Assembly: GCA_900550345.1 (NCBI GenBank)
Contig: URRX01000013.1
Span: 1 to 17,993, forward strand
From: an uncultured Anaerococcus sp.
GTDB lineage: Bacteria > Bacillota > Clostridia > Tissierellales > Peptoniphilaceae
Direction of reading: 5' to 3'
Length of the DNA stretch: 17,993 bases
The translations under genes were made by a program, and so were the position numbers. The notes under the pieces were generated by a model. The model saw only the letters and a list, made by a program, of their open reading frames with translations, was not told the DNA's origin and did not search any database. Positions 8,048 to 13,622 of this stretch are shown here, piece by piece. Position 1 is the stretch's first letter, and every line of letters begins with the position of its first letter.

Positions 8048-8689
8048 ATGGCAAGGCTTAATGTAACTCCAACCAGGATGAATTTAAATACCCTAAAGAA
8101 AAGACTTGCTACATCAAAAAGAGGGTATAAACTTTTAAAAGATAAGCAAGATGAGCTAATGAGACAATTTCTTGAAAAAATTAGGGAAAATAAAAGGCTT
8201 CGTGAAGAAGTTGAGGCTGATTTGAAAGATTCTTCAAAAGGATTTTTGATGGCATCATCTTTTATGAGTCCAGAATTTTTGGAAGAAGCTGTAAGTTTTC
8301 CAACTCAAAAAATTGGGGTAGATATAAAAGTTAAAAATGTCATGAGTGTTAGAATTCCTAAAATGGAATTTAAAATTGACAAGGGAGGAAATGAAAATGC
8401 CTCTATGTATCCTTATGGACTTGCCCAAACATCAGCTGATTTGGATCTTGCCATTAATGGATTAAATAAGGTGATGGATAAACTTCTAACCTTGGCAGAA
8501 CTTGAAAAATCAACTCAACTTATGGCAGATGAAATTGAAGGAACAAGAAGAAGGGTAAATGCCCTAGAATATAGGACAATTCCAGATTTGGAAGAAACAA
8601 TAAAATATATTAGAGCTAAGCTAGAAGAAAATGAAAGAGCAACTATTTCAAGATTAATGAAAGTTAAAGATATAATATCCGAAGCTTAA
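8048..8689 (+). CDS. ntpD: V-type ATPase central-shaft subunit D
   Basis: A 213-residue central rotor shaft. It begins with the family hallmark (M)ARLNVTPTRMNLNTLKKRL, followed by a long N-terminal helix. A short middle section (about residues 75-125) holds MSVRIPKMEF and the Tyr/Gly-containing YGLAQTSADLD. A second long helix ends in RRRVNALEYRTIPDLEETI. The two helices form the antiparallel coiled coil that turns inside A3B3. AAGGAG (8033-8038) lies nine bases before the ATG. It is the last gene of the operon: the ntpH and ntpJ genes found next in E. hirae are absent, and a hairpin terminator follows. Confidence 0.97.
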   Translation: MARLNVTPTRMNLNTLKKRLATSKRGYKLLKDKQDELMRQFLEKIRENKRLREEVEADLKDSSKGFLMASSFMSPEFLEEAVSFPTQKIGVDIKVKNVMSVRIPKMEFKIDKGGNENASMYPYGLAQTSADLDLAINGLNKVMDKLLTLAELEKSTQLMADEIEGTRRRVNALEYRTIPDLEETIKYIRAKLEENERATISRLMKVKDIISEA

Positions 8690-8730
8690 GTCTTGAAAAT
8701 AGAAAAATTCATAGTTTAGTAATAAAGGAA

Positions 8731-8755
8731 AAAGGGACGTGTTAAGCGTCCTTTT
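8731..8755 (+). terminator. Intrinsic terminator of the V-ATPase operon
   Basis: A nine-pair stem, AAAGGGACG (8731-8739) with CGTCCTTTT (8747-8755), includes one G-U pair and a seven-base loop. The 3' arm supplies the T run. It lies 42 bases after the ntpD stop and 28 before the next start. No convincing separate promoter is visible between it and the next gene, so some read-through is likely. Confidence 0.7.
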
Positions 8756-8782
8756 AATACATAAATTTTAAAGGAGAAATGA

Positions 8783-10153
8783 ATGGATACGGAAGGACCC
8801 TACGAGAAATTAACAATTTTTTTAATAGTTTTGGCACTTATTATTTTAAATGCTCTTATAAATATGATCTTTTCATCTTTAACTTCTCTAAATCATCAAA
8901 AATTAAGAGATATGGTAGAAAATGGAGATGAAAAAGCTAAAGATGTATTAAAAATATCTCAAGACCAACAAAGACTTATGCAAAGTCAAAATTTTCAAGA
9001 TGCAGTCTTGTCTATAATAACCATTACCTATCTTTTGTTAAATATAAAAGATTCTTTGTCAAAATTTTTGAATAGGGAATCTGATTTTATGCAACTTGTG
9101 ATTATGGTTTTTATGGTAGTTTTATTTGTGGTTTTCAAAAGAATTTTTGCAAATATGATTCCCCAAAGAATTGGCATTAGAAATCCCTATACAATTTCTA
9201 AAAAAACTGCTGGATTTGCAAGCTTTATCTTGTTTTTGACCAAACCTTTTGTAAATATTATTAATAAAATTACTAATCTTATTATGAATATTTTTGGAAT
9301 AGAATCTAAGGCTATTGAAAAAGAAGTTACAGCTGAACAAATAAAATCAATTGTCCAAGTCGGAGAAGACCAAGGAGTTTTGAGACCTTTGGAATCAAAA
9401 ATGATTAATTCGATTATGGAATTTGATGATGTGTGGGCTGAAGAAATAATGACAGCAAGGCCTGAAGTATTTATGATTGACATAAAAGATAGGGATAGGA
9501 AATATTTGGATGAATTTATTAAATTAAAACATTCAAGAATTCCGGTCTATGATGATGAAGTCGATAATATTCTTGGAATAATTTATACAAAAGATTATCT
9601 TTTAGAGGCCATAGATGTTGGAATAGCAAGTGTTGATATAAGAAAATTGATAAAACCAGCATTTTTTGTACCAGAAAAAATTGAAACCGACAAATTATTT
9701 TCTCAAATGCAAAAAGACCATACACATATGGCAATTTTAATTGATGAGTATGGTGGATTTTCGGGTCTTGTAACCATGGAAGACTTAGTTGAAGAAATTG
9801 TTGGTGATATGGATGATACTTTTGACAAGGACCTTCCAGATATTAGAACGTCGACAAAGGGATCTTATATAGTAAAGGGTTCAACTTCCATTAGGGACTT
9901 AAATGATATATTGGGTCTTGATATAGACGAGGAAAACGACCAATATGATACAGTTGGTGGTTTTATAATCGATAAATTAGGCTTTATCCCAGATGATGAT
10001 TGCGACCAAGCTGTAATTTATAAGGATTATGAATTTAAAATCCTTTATATAGAAGAAACTAGGATAAAAATTGTAAGAGTTAAAAAAATAAATAAATCTG
10101 ATAAAAATTTGGATGAAAATATAAAAAAGACGGAAAAAAACACTAGTAATTAA
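8783..10153 (+). CDS. CNNM/CorC-type membrane protein with CBS pair and CorC_HlyC domain
   Basis: A 456-residue protein of the CorC/HlyC group (linked in other bacteria to Mg2+/Co2+ efflux). Residues 1 to about 170 hold about four hydrophobic segments (roughly 8-30, 73-95, 100-120, 140-165), the place of the CNNM (DUF21) domain. Then come a CBS pair (about 215-335; HSRIPVYDDEVDNILGIIYTKD in CBS1, HMAILIDEYGGFSGLVTMEDLVEEIVGD in CBS2) and a CorC_HlyC domain (about 350-435). The membrane part is divergent: where relatives have an acidic S/A-x-E motif, a Gly-Asn motif and an E-x-x-P-K motif, this has FSSLTSLN, IITITYLLLN and NMIPQR. AAGGAG (8771-8776) lies six bases before the ATG. The C-terminal 20 residues are a charged Lys/Asn tail. 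The family call is firm; the transported ion, if any, is unknown. Confidence 0.85.
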   Translation: MDTEGPYEKLTIFLIVLALIILNALINMIFSSLTSLNHQKLRDMVENGDEKAKDVLKISQDQQRLMQSQNFQDAVLSIITITYLLLNIKDSLSKFLNRESDFMQLVIMVFMVVLFVVFKRIFANMIPQRIGIRNPYTISKKTAGFASFILFLTKPFVNIINKITNLIMNIFGIESKAIEKEVTAEQIKSIVQVGEDQGVLRPLESKMINSIMEFDDVWAEEIMTARPEVFMIDIKDRDRKYLDEFIKLKHSRIPVYDDEVDNILGIIYTKDYLLEAIDVGIASVDIRKLIKPAFFVPEKIETDKLFSQMQKDHTHMAILIDEYGGFSGLVTMEDLVEEIVGDMDDTFDKDLPDIRTSTKGSYIVKGSTSIRDLNDILGLDIDEENDQYDTVGGFIIDKLGFIPDDDCDQAVIYKDYEFKILYIEETRIKIVRVKKINKSDKNLDENIKKTEKNTSN

Positions 10154-10157
10154 TTAA

Positions 10158-10183
10158 ACTGCCCCCCCCAAAAAATTTGGACA
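10158..10183 (+). repeat. Left IS150-like inverted end with C8 tract
   Basis: Eight cytosines at 10162-10169, followed by six adenines and TTTGGACAA, stand out in this AT-rich DNA. The order ACTG-CCC-A-run-TTGGAC matches the layout of IS150-type termini with the element to the right. A homopolymer tract of this kind could also slip in replication or be miscounted in sequencing. Confidence 0.4.
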
Positions 10184-10330
10184 AGAAGTAAAAATAGCCT
10201 TTATTGATGGTAAAATGTTCAAAGGAAAATTATTGGGTCTTACCCCTTATGAATTTCTGATTAAATTCCTTATGATAAAAGGGATGCTCCTGTTTTTGTT
10301 TTAAAAGGAGCTATCAAATATATTCTTTAA
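10170..10330 (+). pseudogene. Frameshifted remnant of a small Hfq/Sm-like gene
   Basis: From 10170 one frame reads KKFGQEVKIAFIDGKMFKGK, then LLGLTPYEFLIK up to about 10265. The sequence continues in another frame (10271-10330) as YDKRDAPVFVLKGAIKYIL and a stop. Joined, the pattern V-K-I-x-F-I-D-G-K-x-F-K-G-K-L ... V-F-V-L-K-G-A-I-K-Y-I resembles the Sm fold of Hfq (VxxxLxNGxxxxG ... YKHAIS). The change of frame fits one lost base between about 10263 and 10272. No start codon exists: the frame closes at 10155 just upstream, and the N-terminal helix of Hfq is missing, cut at the C8 tract. Codon use looks ordinary, so the decay may be recent. Hfq kinship is judged by eye and tentative; that it is a broken coding sequence is more certain. 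Confidence 0.45.
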
Positions 10331-10347
10331 AGAAAAATTATACAAGT

Positions 10348-10395
10348 AAAACACGGTCAAAAACCTATCAATGTGAGTTTTTGACCGTGTTTTTT
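10348..10395. terminator. Strong 17-bp hairpin terminator, probably bidirectional
   Basis: A perfect 17-base stem, 10348-10364 with 10377-10393 (core ACACGGTCAAAAAC / GTTTTTGACCGTGT), has a 12-base loop and runs into TTTTTT on the plus strand. It ends rightward transcription from the CorC-like gene and the Hfq-like remnant. On the minus strand it begins right after the stop codon of the 53-residue gene and carries a U-rich 3' arm, so it probably serves that gene too. Confidence 0.85.
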
Positions 10396-10555
10396 ATTTA
10401 TAAAAGCAATAATTCAATAGAATCCCTAATACACAAAGTGGGATAATGAGGTATAAAAACCAAGGATCCTTATTTTTTTGATAGTACAAAAGAGCTAAGA
10501 TTGTTGTGAGTATGATACCGATAAAAATTTTTTTTGTTTTTGAATTAAACTTCAT
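10394..10555 (-). CDS. Small two-helix membrane protein, 53 residues
   Basis: The leftward ATG at 10555-10553 opens a 53-codon frame ending TAA at 10396-10394. The chain has a basic start (MKFNSKTKK), a hydrophobic helix at about 10-25 (IFIGIILTTILALLYY), a short polar turn (QKNKDP) and a second helix at about 32-52 (WFLYLIIPLCVLGILLNYCF). That predicts a helical hairpin with both ends on the cytoplasmic side. AAGGTGG (10564-10570), eight bases upstream, is a good ribosome site inside the preceding gene, whose end overlaps this start by 11 bases in another frame. The arrangement points to a co-translated pair. I do not recognise a family; immunity, anchoring or regulation of the exported neighbour are possibilities only. 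Confidence 0.6.
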   Translation of the reverse strand: MKFNSKTKKIFIGIILTTILALLYYQKNKDPWFLYLIIPLCVLGILLNYCFYK

Positions 10556-10757
10556 AATTTAGTCCACCTTCATCTTGAATTATCATATCTTCTAAATCTT
10601 CTTCTGCTTTTAAATTAGGATATCCATTTTCGATTAATATATTTTTAGCTATTTCTGTGTTTGTTAAGCTTTCTGCTAAAACATTGTCTTGAATTAAGAA
10701 AAAGCTTGTCCCCAAAAGTATAAAAATGGAAGATAAGAAAATACTTATTTTTCCCAT
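10545..10757 (-). CDS. Small exported peptide precursor, 70 residues
   Basis: The N-terminus MGKISIFLSSIFILLGTSFF is a short basic start plus hydrophobic core, followed by a plausible signal-peptidase site (NVLA before ESLTN, about residue 28). The predicted mature part is about 42 residues, strongly acidic, without cysteine (ESLTNTEIAKNILIENGYPN ... DEGGLNYEV). AAAGGA (10766-10771) lies about eight bases before the ATG. No family is recognised. It overlaps the 53-residue membrane protein gene and shares its terminator, so the two probably form a two-gene operon. It could instead be the truncated head of a longer secreted protein. Confidence 0.5.
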   Translation of the reverse strand: MGKISIFLSSIFILLGTSFFLIQDNVLAESLTNTEIAKNILIENGYPNLKAEEDLEDMIIQDEGGLNYEV

Positions 10758-10783
10758 AATTTTTTTCCTTTCTATTTGGGCTT

Positions 10784-10839
10784 ATTATCTGTTTTTGTTT
10801 AGGGTTTGTTTCAATCTCCTTTTTAACCTAAACAAAAAC
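10784..10839 (-). promoter_or_regulatory. Inverted repeat around the probable promoter of the two small genes
   Basis: GTTTTTGTTTAGG (10791-10803) and its exact reverse complement CCTAAACAAAAAC (10827-10839) form a 13-bp inverted repeat with a 23-base spacer. On the minus strand a TTGAAA (10814-10809) and GATAAT (10789-10784), 19 bases apart, make a weak promoter. One arm falls in the promoter spacer and the other just upstream of the -35, so the pair could be an operator. It has no T run after it, so it is not an ordinary terminator. An attenuating leader structure is an alternative. Confidence 0.4.
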
Positions 10840-10891
10840 TGTTTTCGCTTTCAATTTATGTTTTTCTAGTTTATTTCTAACTCTGGTATTA

Positions 10892-10913
10892 GGTCCAACT
10901 TTATGGGGTCACC
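10892..10913 (-). repeat. Right IS150-like inverted end
   Basis: Read leftward, GGTGACCCCATAAAGTTGGACC fits the TGACCCC-x-x-AAAGTTGGAC pattern widely seen at IS3-family ends, with the outside edge facing the CoA-disulfide reductase gene. It starts 23 bases after that gene's stop codon, in the space where a terminator would be expected. Confidence 0.45.
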
Positions 10914-10935
10914 TTAAATACATAGTAGTGTTTTT

Positions 10936-12588
10936 TTATTCTAAAATATGAACTCCCATGGTTTTTTGGTATTTTTCAAGATAATTCATTGATCCTTCTA
11001 GGTAGTATATATTATCTAAGCCTTGTTTTTGTAAATTATTTACAACAGATTTTGCCATTATTCCACTTTGACAATAGATTAGGTATTTGTTTTTATTTTT
11101 AAAATCATCGGGATTTATTTTATTTGTAGGAATATTTATTGCATTTTTTATGTGAGAAATTTCAAATTTTTCTTTATCTCTTACATCAACTATAATAAAT
11201 TCATCCTTTTTCTTTTCTAATTCTGGAATTTCTATATTTTTTATCTTTCCTTCAAAGATATCTATGGCCTGGCTTGCAAGGGTGTTTAGGGCATCTTCTG
11301 GGGTAGAAAATATTGGTTGGTAGGATATTTCTGTATCATATAAATCATAAATATCTGCTCCAATTCCAATTAAGCCTGCCACTATATCGGCTCTTTTTAC
11401 TATATCGCCCTCTCCTACTGCTTGAAAGCCATAAATTTTTCCTGTGTAGGGATCAAAGGAAATTTTCATATTCATAGGTTTTGAATATGGAAGTATATTT
11501 ACTGAATCGTTGTGGGTAATTAGGGTTGATTTGTAAGGGATTTTTGCCATATCCAATTGTTTTTTGCTAAGACCTGTTGAGCCAATATTCATATCAAATG
11601 ATCTTAGAGCAAATGATCCTATAAATGATGGGGATTTTTTGGCTTTTCCCATTATATGCTTTGCTACAAATTTTGCCTGTCTGTGAGCTGGCCATGCTAG
11701 ATTTAATTTTGATTTTGTTCTTGTAATTTTATTATAAACTTCTATTACATCTCCAATGGCATAAATATCTGGGTCATTTGTTTTTAAATTTCTGTCGGTT
11801 TCTATTGCATTAGATTTGGTAAGTTTAAGACCAGCATGATCTGCAATTTTAGAGTTTGGTCTTACTCCAATGGCATTGATTAAAAGGTCATAGGAGATTT
11901 CTTTTCCGCTTTTTAAGATTAAAGTTTTATCTTTTACTTCAATGATTTCGTCATTTTTTATTAAATTTATATGCTCAGAAATATTTTCTTCTACAAATCC
12001 AGCCAATTCTTCATCAATATTTCCCAAAACCCTACTTCTTACTACAAGAGAAACATCAAGGTCAAGCTCATTTAGGTTTTCTGCACTTTCAATTCCTATA
12101 AAACCTGCACCATTTACAATGACTTTTTTTGCCTTATTTTCTTTAATATATTTTCTAATATTTTCAACGTCTACTACATTTTCAACCTTAAAGACATTTT
12201 TTCTTTTTTTATCCAAGCCTTTAATAGAATCTGGAATAAAAGGAGATGCTCCTGTTGCTATGACTAATTTGTCGTAGGATTCTTTGTAGGATTTATTTTC
12301 CTTTAAATCTTTAACTTCTACAAATTTCTCGTTTCTATTTATTTTTACAACTTCTGAAAAATTTCTAGCATCTATATTGTTTTTTTTCTTAAATTCTTCT
12401 GGTCTCCTTGCTATCAAATCTTCCTTATCTTCTACCATATAGGAAAGATAATATGGAATTTCGCAATTTTTAAAAGAAGTGTCCCTACCTTTTTCAAGTA
12501 AAATTATTTCGTTTTCATCTGAAAGTTTTCTTAAATTGGTTGCACAAGTTGCTCCTGCTGCAACTGCTCCTATTATAACTATTTTCAT
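10936..12588 (-). CDS. cdr: CoA-disulfide reductase with C-terminal rhodanese domain (CoADR-Rhd)
   Basis: A 550-residue flavoprotein reductase that uses NAD(P)H to reduce CoA disulfide, and in related fused enzymes CoA persulfide or polysulfide. Seen: the FAD-binding IIGAVAAGATCATNLRKL at the N-terminus and the single redox cysteine C42 in SFKNCEIPYY, the CoADR signature. A second dinucleotide site lies at about 155-170 (VIVNGAGFIGIESAENL), an FAD motif DIYAIGDV at about 275, and a dimerisation domain up to about 445. The rhodanese domain covers about 460-550, with its own active-site loop CQSGIMA at C506. AGGAGGTGA (12600-12592) sits four bases before the ATG. It is probably transcribed alone, with no clear terminator before the IS-like end at 10913. 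Likely role: thiol redox balance, or handling of sulfane sulfur or oxygen stress in an anaerobe. Confidence 0.92.
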   Translation of the reverse strand: MKIVIIGAVAAGATCATNLRKLSDENEIILLEKGRDTSFKNCEIPYYLSYMVEDKEDLIARRPEEFKKKNNIDARNFSEVVKINRNEKFVEVKDLKENKSYKESYDKLVIATGASPFIPDSIKGLDKKRKNVFKVENVVDVENIRKYIKENKAKKVIVNGAGFIGIESAENLNELDLDVSLVVRSRVLGNIDEELAGFVEENISEHINLIKNDEIIEVKDKTLILKSGKEISYDLLINAIGVRPNSKIADHAGLKLTKSNAIETDRNLKTNDPDIYAIGDVIEVYNKITRTKSKLNLAWPAHRQAKFVAKHIMGKAKKSPSFIGSFALRSFDMNIGSTGLSKKQLDMAKIPYKSTLITHNDSVNILPYSKPMNMKISFDPYTGKIYGFQAVGEGDIVKRADIVAGLIGIGADIYDLYDTEISYQPIFSTPEDALNTLASQAIDIFEGKIKNIEIPELEKKKDEFIIVDVRDKEKFEISHIKNAINIPTNKINPDDFKNKNKYLIYCQSGIMAKSVVNNLQKQGLDNIYYLEGSMNYLEKYQKTMGVHILE

Positions 12589-12686
12589 AATTCACCTCCT
12601 TATACTTTTACCCAAATGATAATAATTAGTGTTTTAAAATTTTGAGGAAAATCACTCATAAATTTTTATTATTTATTAAAATAGCT

Positions 12687-12692
12687 TATAAT
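12687..12692 (+). promoter_or_regulatory. Probable -10 element for the CmpB-like gene
   Basis: A perfect TATAAT stands 38 bases before the start at 12731. The -35 is weak (TTTTAT near 12664-12669, 17 bases upstream). The region also serves as leader for the divergent CoA-disulfide reductase gene. A GATAATAATTA stretch at 12619-12629 looks like an isolated Fur or PerR half-site, too weak to call. Confidence 0.45.
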
Positions 12693-12730
12693 ATTAGTAA
12701 AAGAATTAAAAATTTAGAAATAGGTGATTT

Positions 12731-13453
12731 ATGATAATTAATAGATATATAATTTTTTATTTTTTCTTTGCTCTTTTGGGATGGGTTTGGGAAAGTATTT
12801 ATTGCACAGCTCAAAATCAAAAATGGCAAAATCGAGGATTTTTGTACGGGCCACTTTGTCCAATTTATGGTTTTGGTTCTATTTTTGCTCTTTTTGCTTA
12901 TGATTTAGTAAATGAAGGAATACTTGAAAGACTTTCTTCGTTACAAATTTTTATTGTTGGTTTTATAGTTTCCATGATTTTGGAATATCCTACATCATAT
13001 ATTCTTGAAAAACTATTTCATGCAAGATGGTGGGATTATACAGATGTTCCCTTAAATTTAAATGGGAGAACATCAGTTCCAACTTCTATTGGATTTGGAC
13101 TTGCGGCAATTTTAGTTATGAATTATTTAATTCCTATGGCAGAGGATTTGTATTTTCTTTTGCCAGAAATTTTAGTTATAATTCTACCTTTTATTTTGAT
13201 AGGAATTCATTCATCAGATTTAACACTCACAGTAATAAACTTAACTAATTTCCAAAAAGAACTAGATGAAATTGAAGAAAACTTTCAAGAAAGAATGACT
13301 CAAAGAGTGGATAATTTTTATAAAAAGAAGAAATCCTTCAATCCAAAGTTACTAAGAAGTGTAGTATCATTTAAGATGAGTGAAAGAAGAAATAAAATTG
13401 CCAAGAAGATAATTGAAAAAAATAGAAAAAATGGAAAAAATAGAAGCAGATAG
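12731..13453 (+). CDS. CmpB-type (ABC_trans_CmpB) integral membrane protein
   Basis: A 240-residue protein with about five hydrophobic segments in the first 165 residues. It has the family pattern GWVWESIY near residue 18, NRGFLYGPLCPIYGFG at about 34-49, LEYPTSYILEKLFHARWWDY at about 84-103 and LNLNGRTSVPTSIGFG next. A basic, coiled-coil-like cytoplasmic tail (about 175-240, Lys/Arg/Asn-rich) follows. Members of this family are often annotated as putative ABC transporter permeases, but no ATPase partner lies nearby and the true role is unknown. AGGTGA lies just before the ATG. It is a single-gene unit between its own promoter and terminator. Confidence 0.82.
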   Translation: MIINRYIIFYFFFALLGWVWESIYCTAQNQKWQNRGFLYGPLCPIYGFGSIFALFAYDLVNEGILERLSSLQIFIVGFIVSMILEYPTSYILEKLFHARWWDYTDVPLNLNGRTSVPTSIGFGLAAILVMNYLIPMAEDLYFLLPEILVIILPFILIGIHSSDLTLTVINLTNFQKELDEIEENFQERMTQRVDNFYKKKKSFNPKLLRSVVSFKMSERRNKIAKKIIEKNRKNGKNRSR

Positions 13454-13482
13454 AAAAGAAAATCAAGACTATAAAATGTAAG

Positions 13483-13508
13483 AAGGCGGGATATTTCCCG
13501 TCTTTTTT
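13483..13508 (+). terminator. Intrinsic terminator after the CmpB-like gene
   Basis: A nine-pair stem, AAGGCGGGA (13483-13491) with TCCCGTCTT (13496-13504), has one G-U pair and a four-base loop. T residues continue to 13508. It lies about 30 bases after the stop. Confidence 0.8.
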
Positions 13509-13568
13509 GATTTATATAAAAGTCTACATTGAAACTAGATTCTAAAATACTTTTTCAAAGAAAATAAA

Positions 13569-13596
13569 TTGAAAAATACCTTTGATTCGGTATTGT
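13569..13596 (+). promoter_or_regulatory. nagA promoter with overlapping inverted repeat
   Basis: TTGAAA (13569-13574) and TATTGT (13591-13596), 16 bases apart, form a plausible promoter 27 bases before the nagA start. AATACC (13575-13580) and GGTATT (13589-13594) form an exact 6-bp inverted repeat with an eight-base centre, filling the promoter spacer and running into the -10. Such a site could bind a dimeric repressor, for example of the GntR type that often controls amino-sugar genes; the identity of the protein is inference. Confidence 0.5.
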
Positions 13597-13622
13597 AAAA
13601 GTAGAAAAGAAAAGGAGAATTT

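Larger units (their letters stand above)
10158..10913. mobile_element. Candidate relic of an IS150/IS3-type or non-autonomous element, no transposase
   Basis: The patch starts with ACTGC, a C run, an A run and TTTGGAC (10158-10181). It ends with the inverse of GGTGACCCCATAAAGTTGGACC (10913-10892). Both resemble the inverted ends of IS150-group IS3 elements (ACTG-x-CCC ... GTTGGAC) and both face inward. TTAAA occurs directly outside each end (10154-10158, sharing one base with the left end, and 10914-10918), which could be a target duplication or chance in AT-rich DNA. No transposase is present in the 756 bases. The interior holds an Hfq-like remnant, a terminator and two small leftward genes. 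The two ends could also belong to different lost insertions. Confidence 0.35.

Noticed and set aside
8690..8782. Separate promoter for the CorC-like gene
   Set aside because: A TTGAAA occurs near 8692 but no acceptable -10 lies at the right distance, so no promoter is called.
11942..12277. Rightward 111-codon frame opposite the CoA-disulfide reductase gene
   Set aside because: The reductase frame has full domain support and the opposite frame is Ser/Phe-rich low-complexity antisense. No ribosome site.
12619..12629. Possible Fur or PerR half-site before the CoA-disulfide reductase gene
   Set aside because: Only one AT-rich half-site is present without a matching second half; expected by chance in this base composition.
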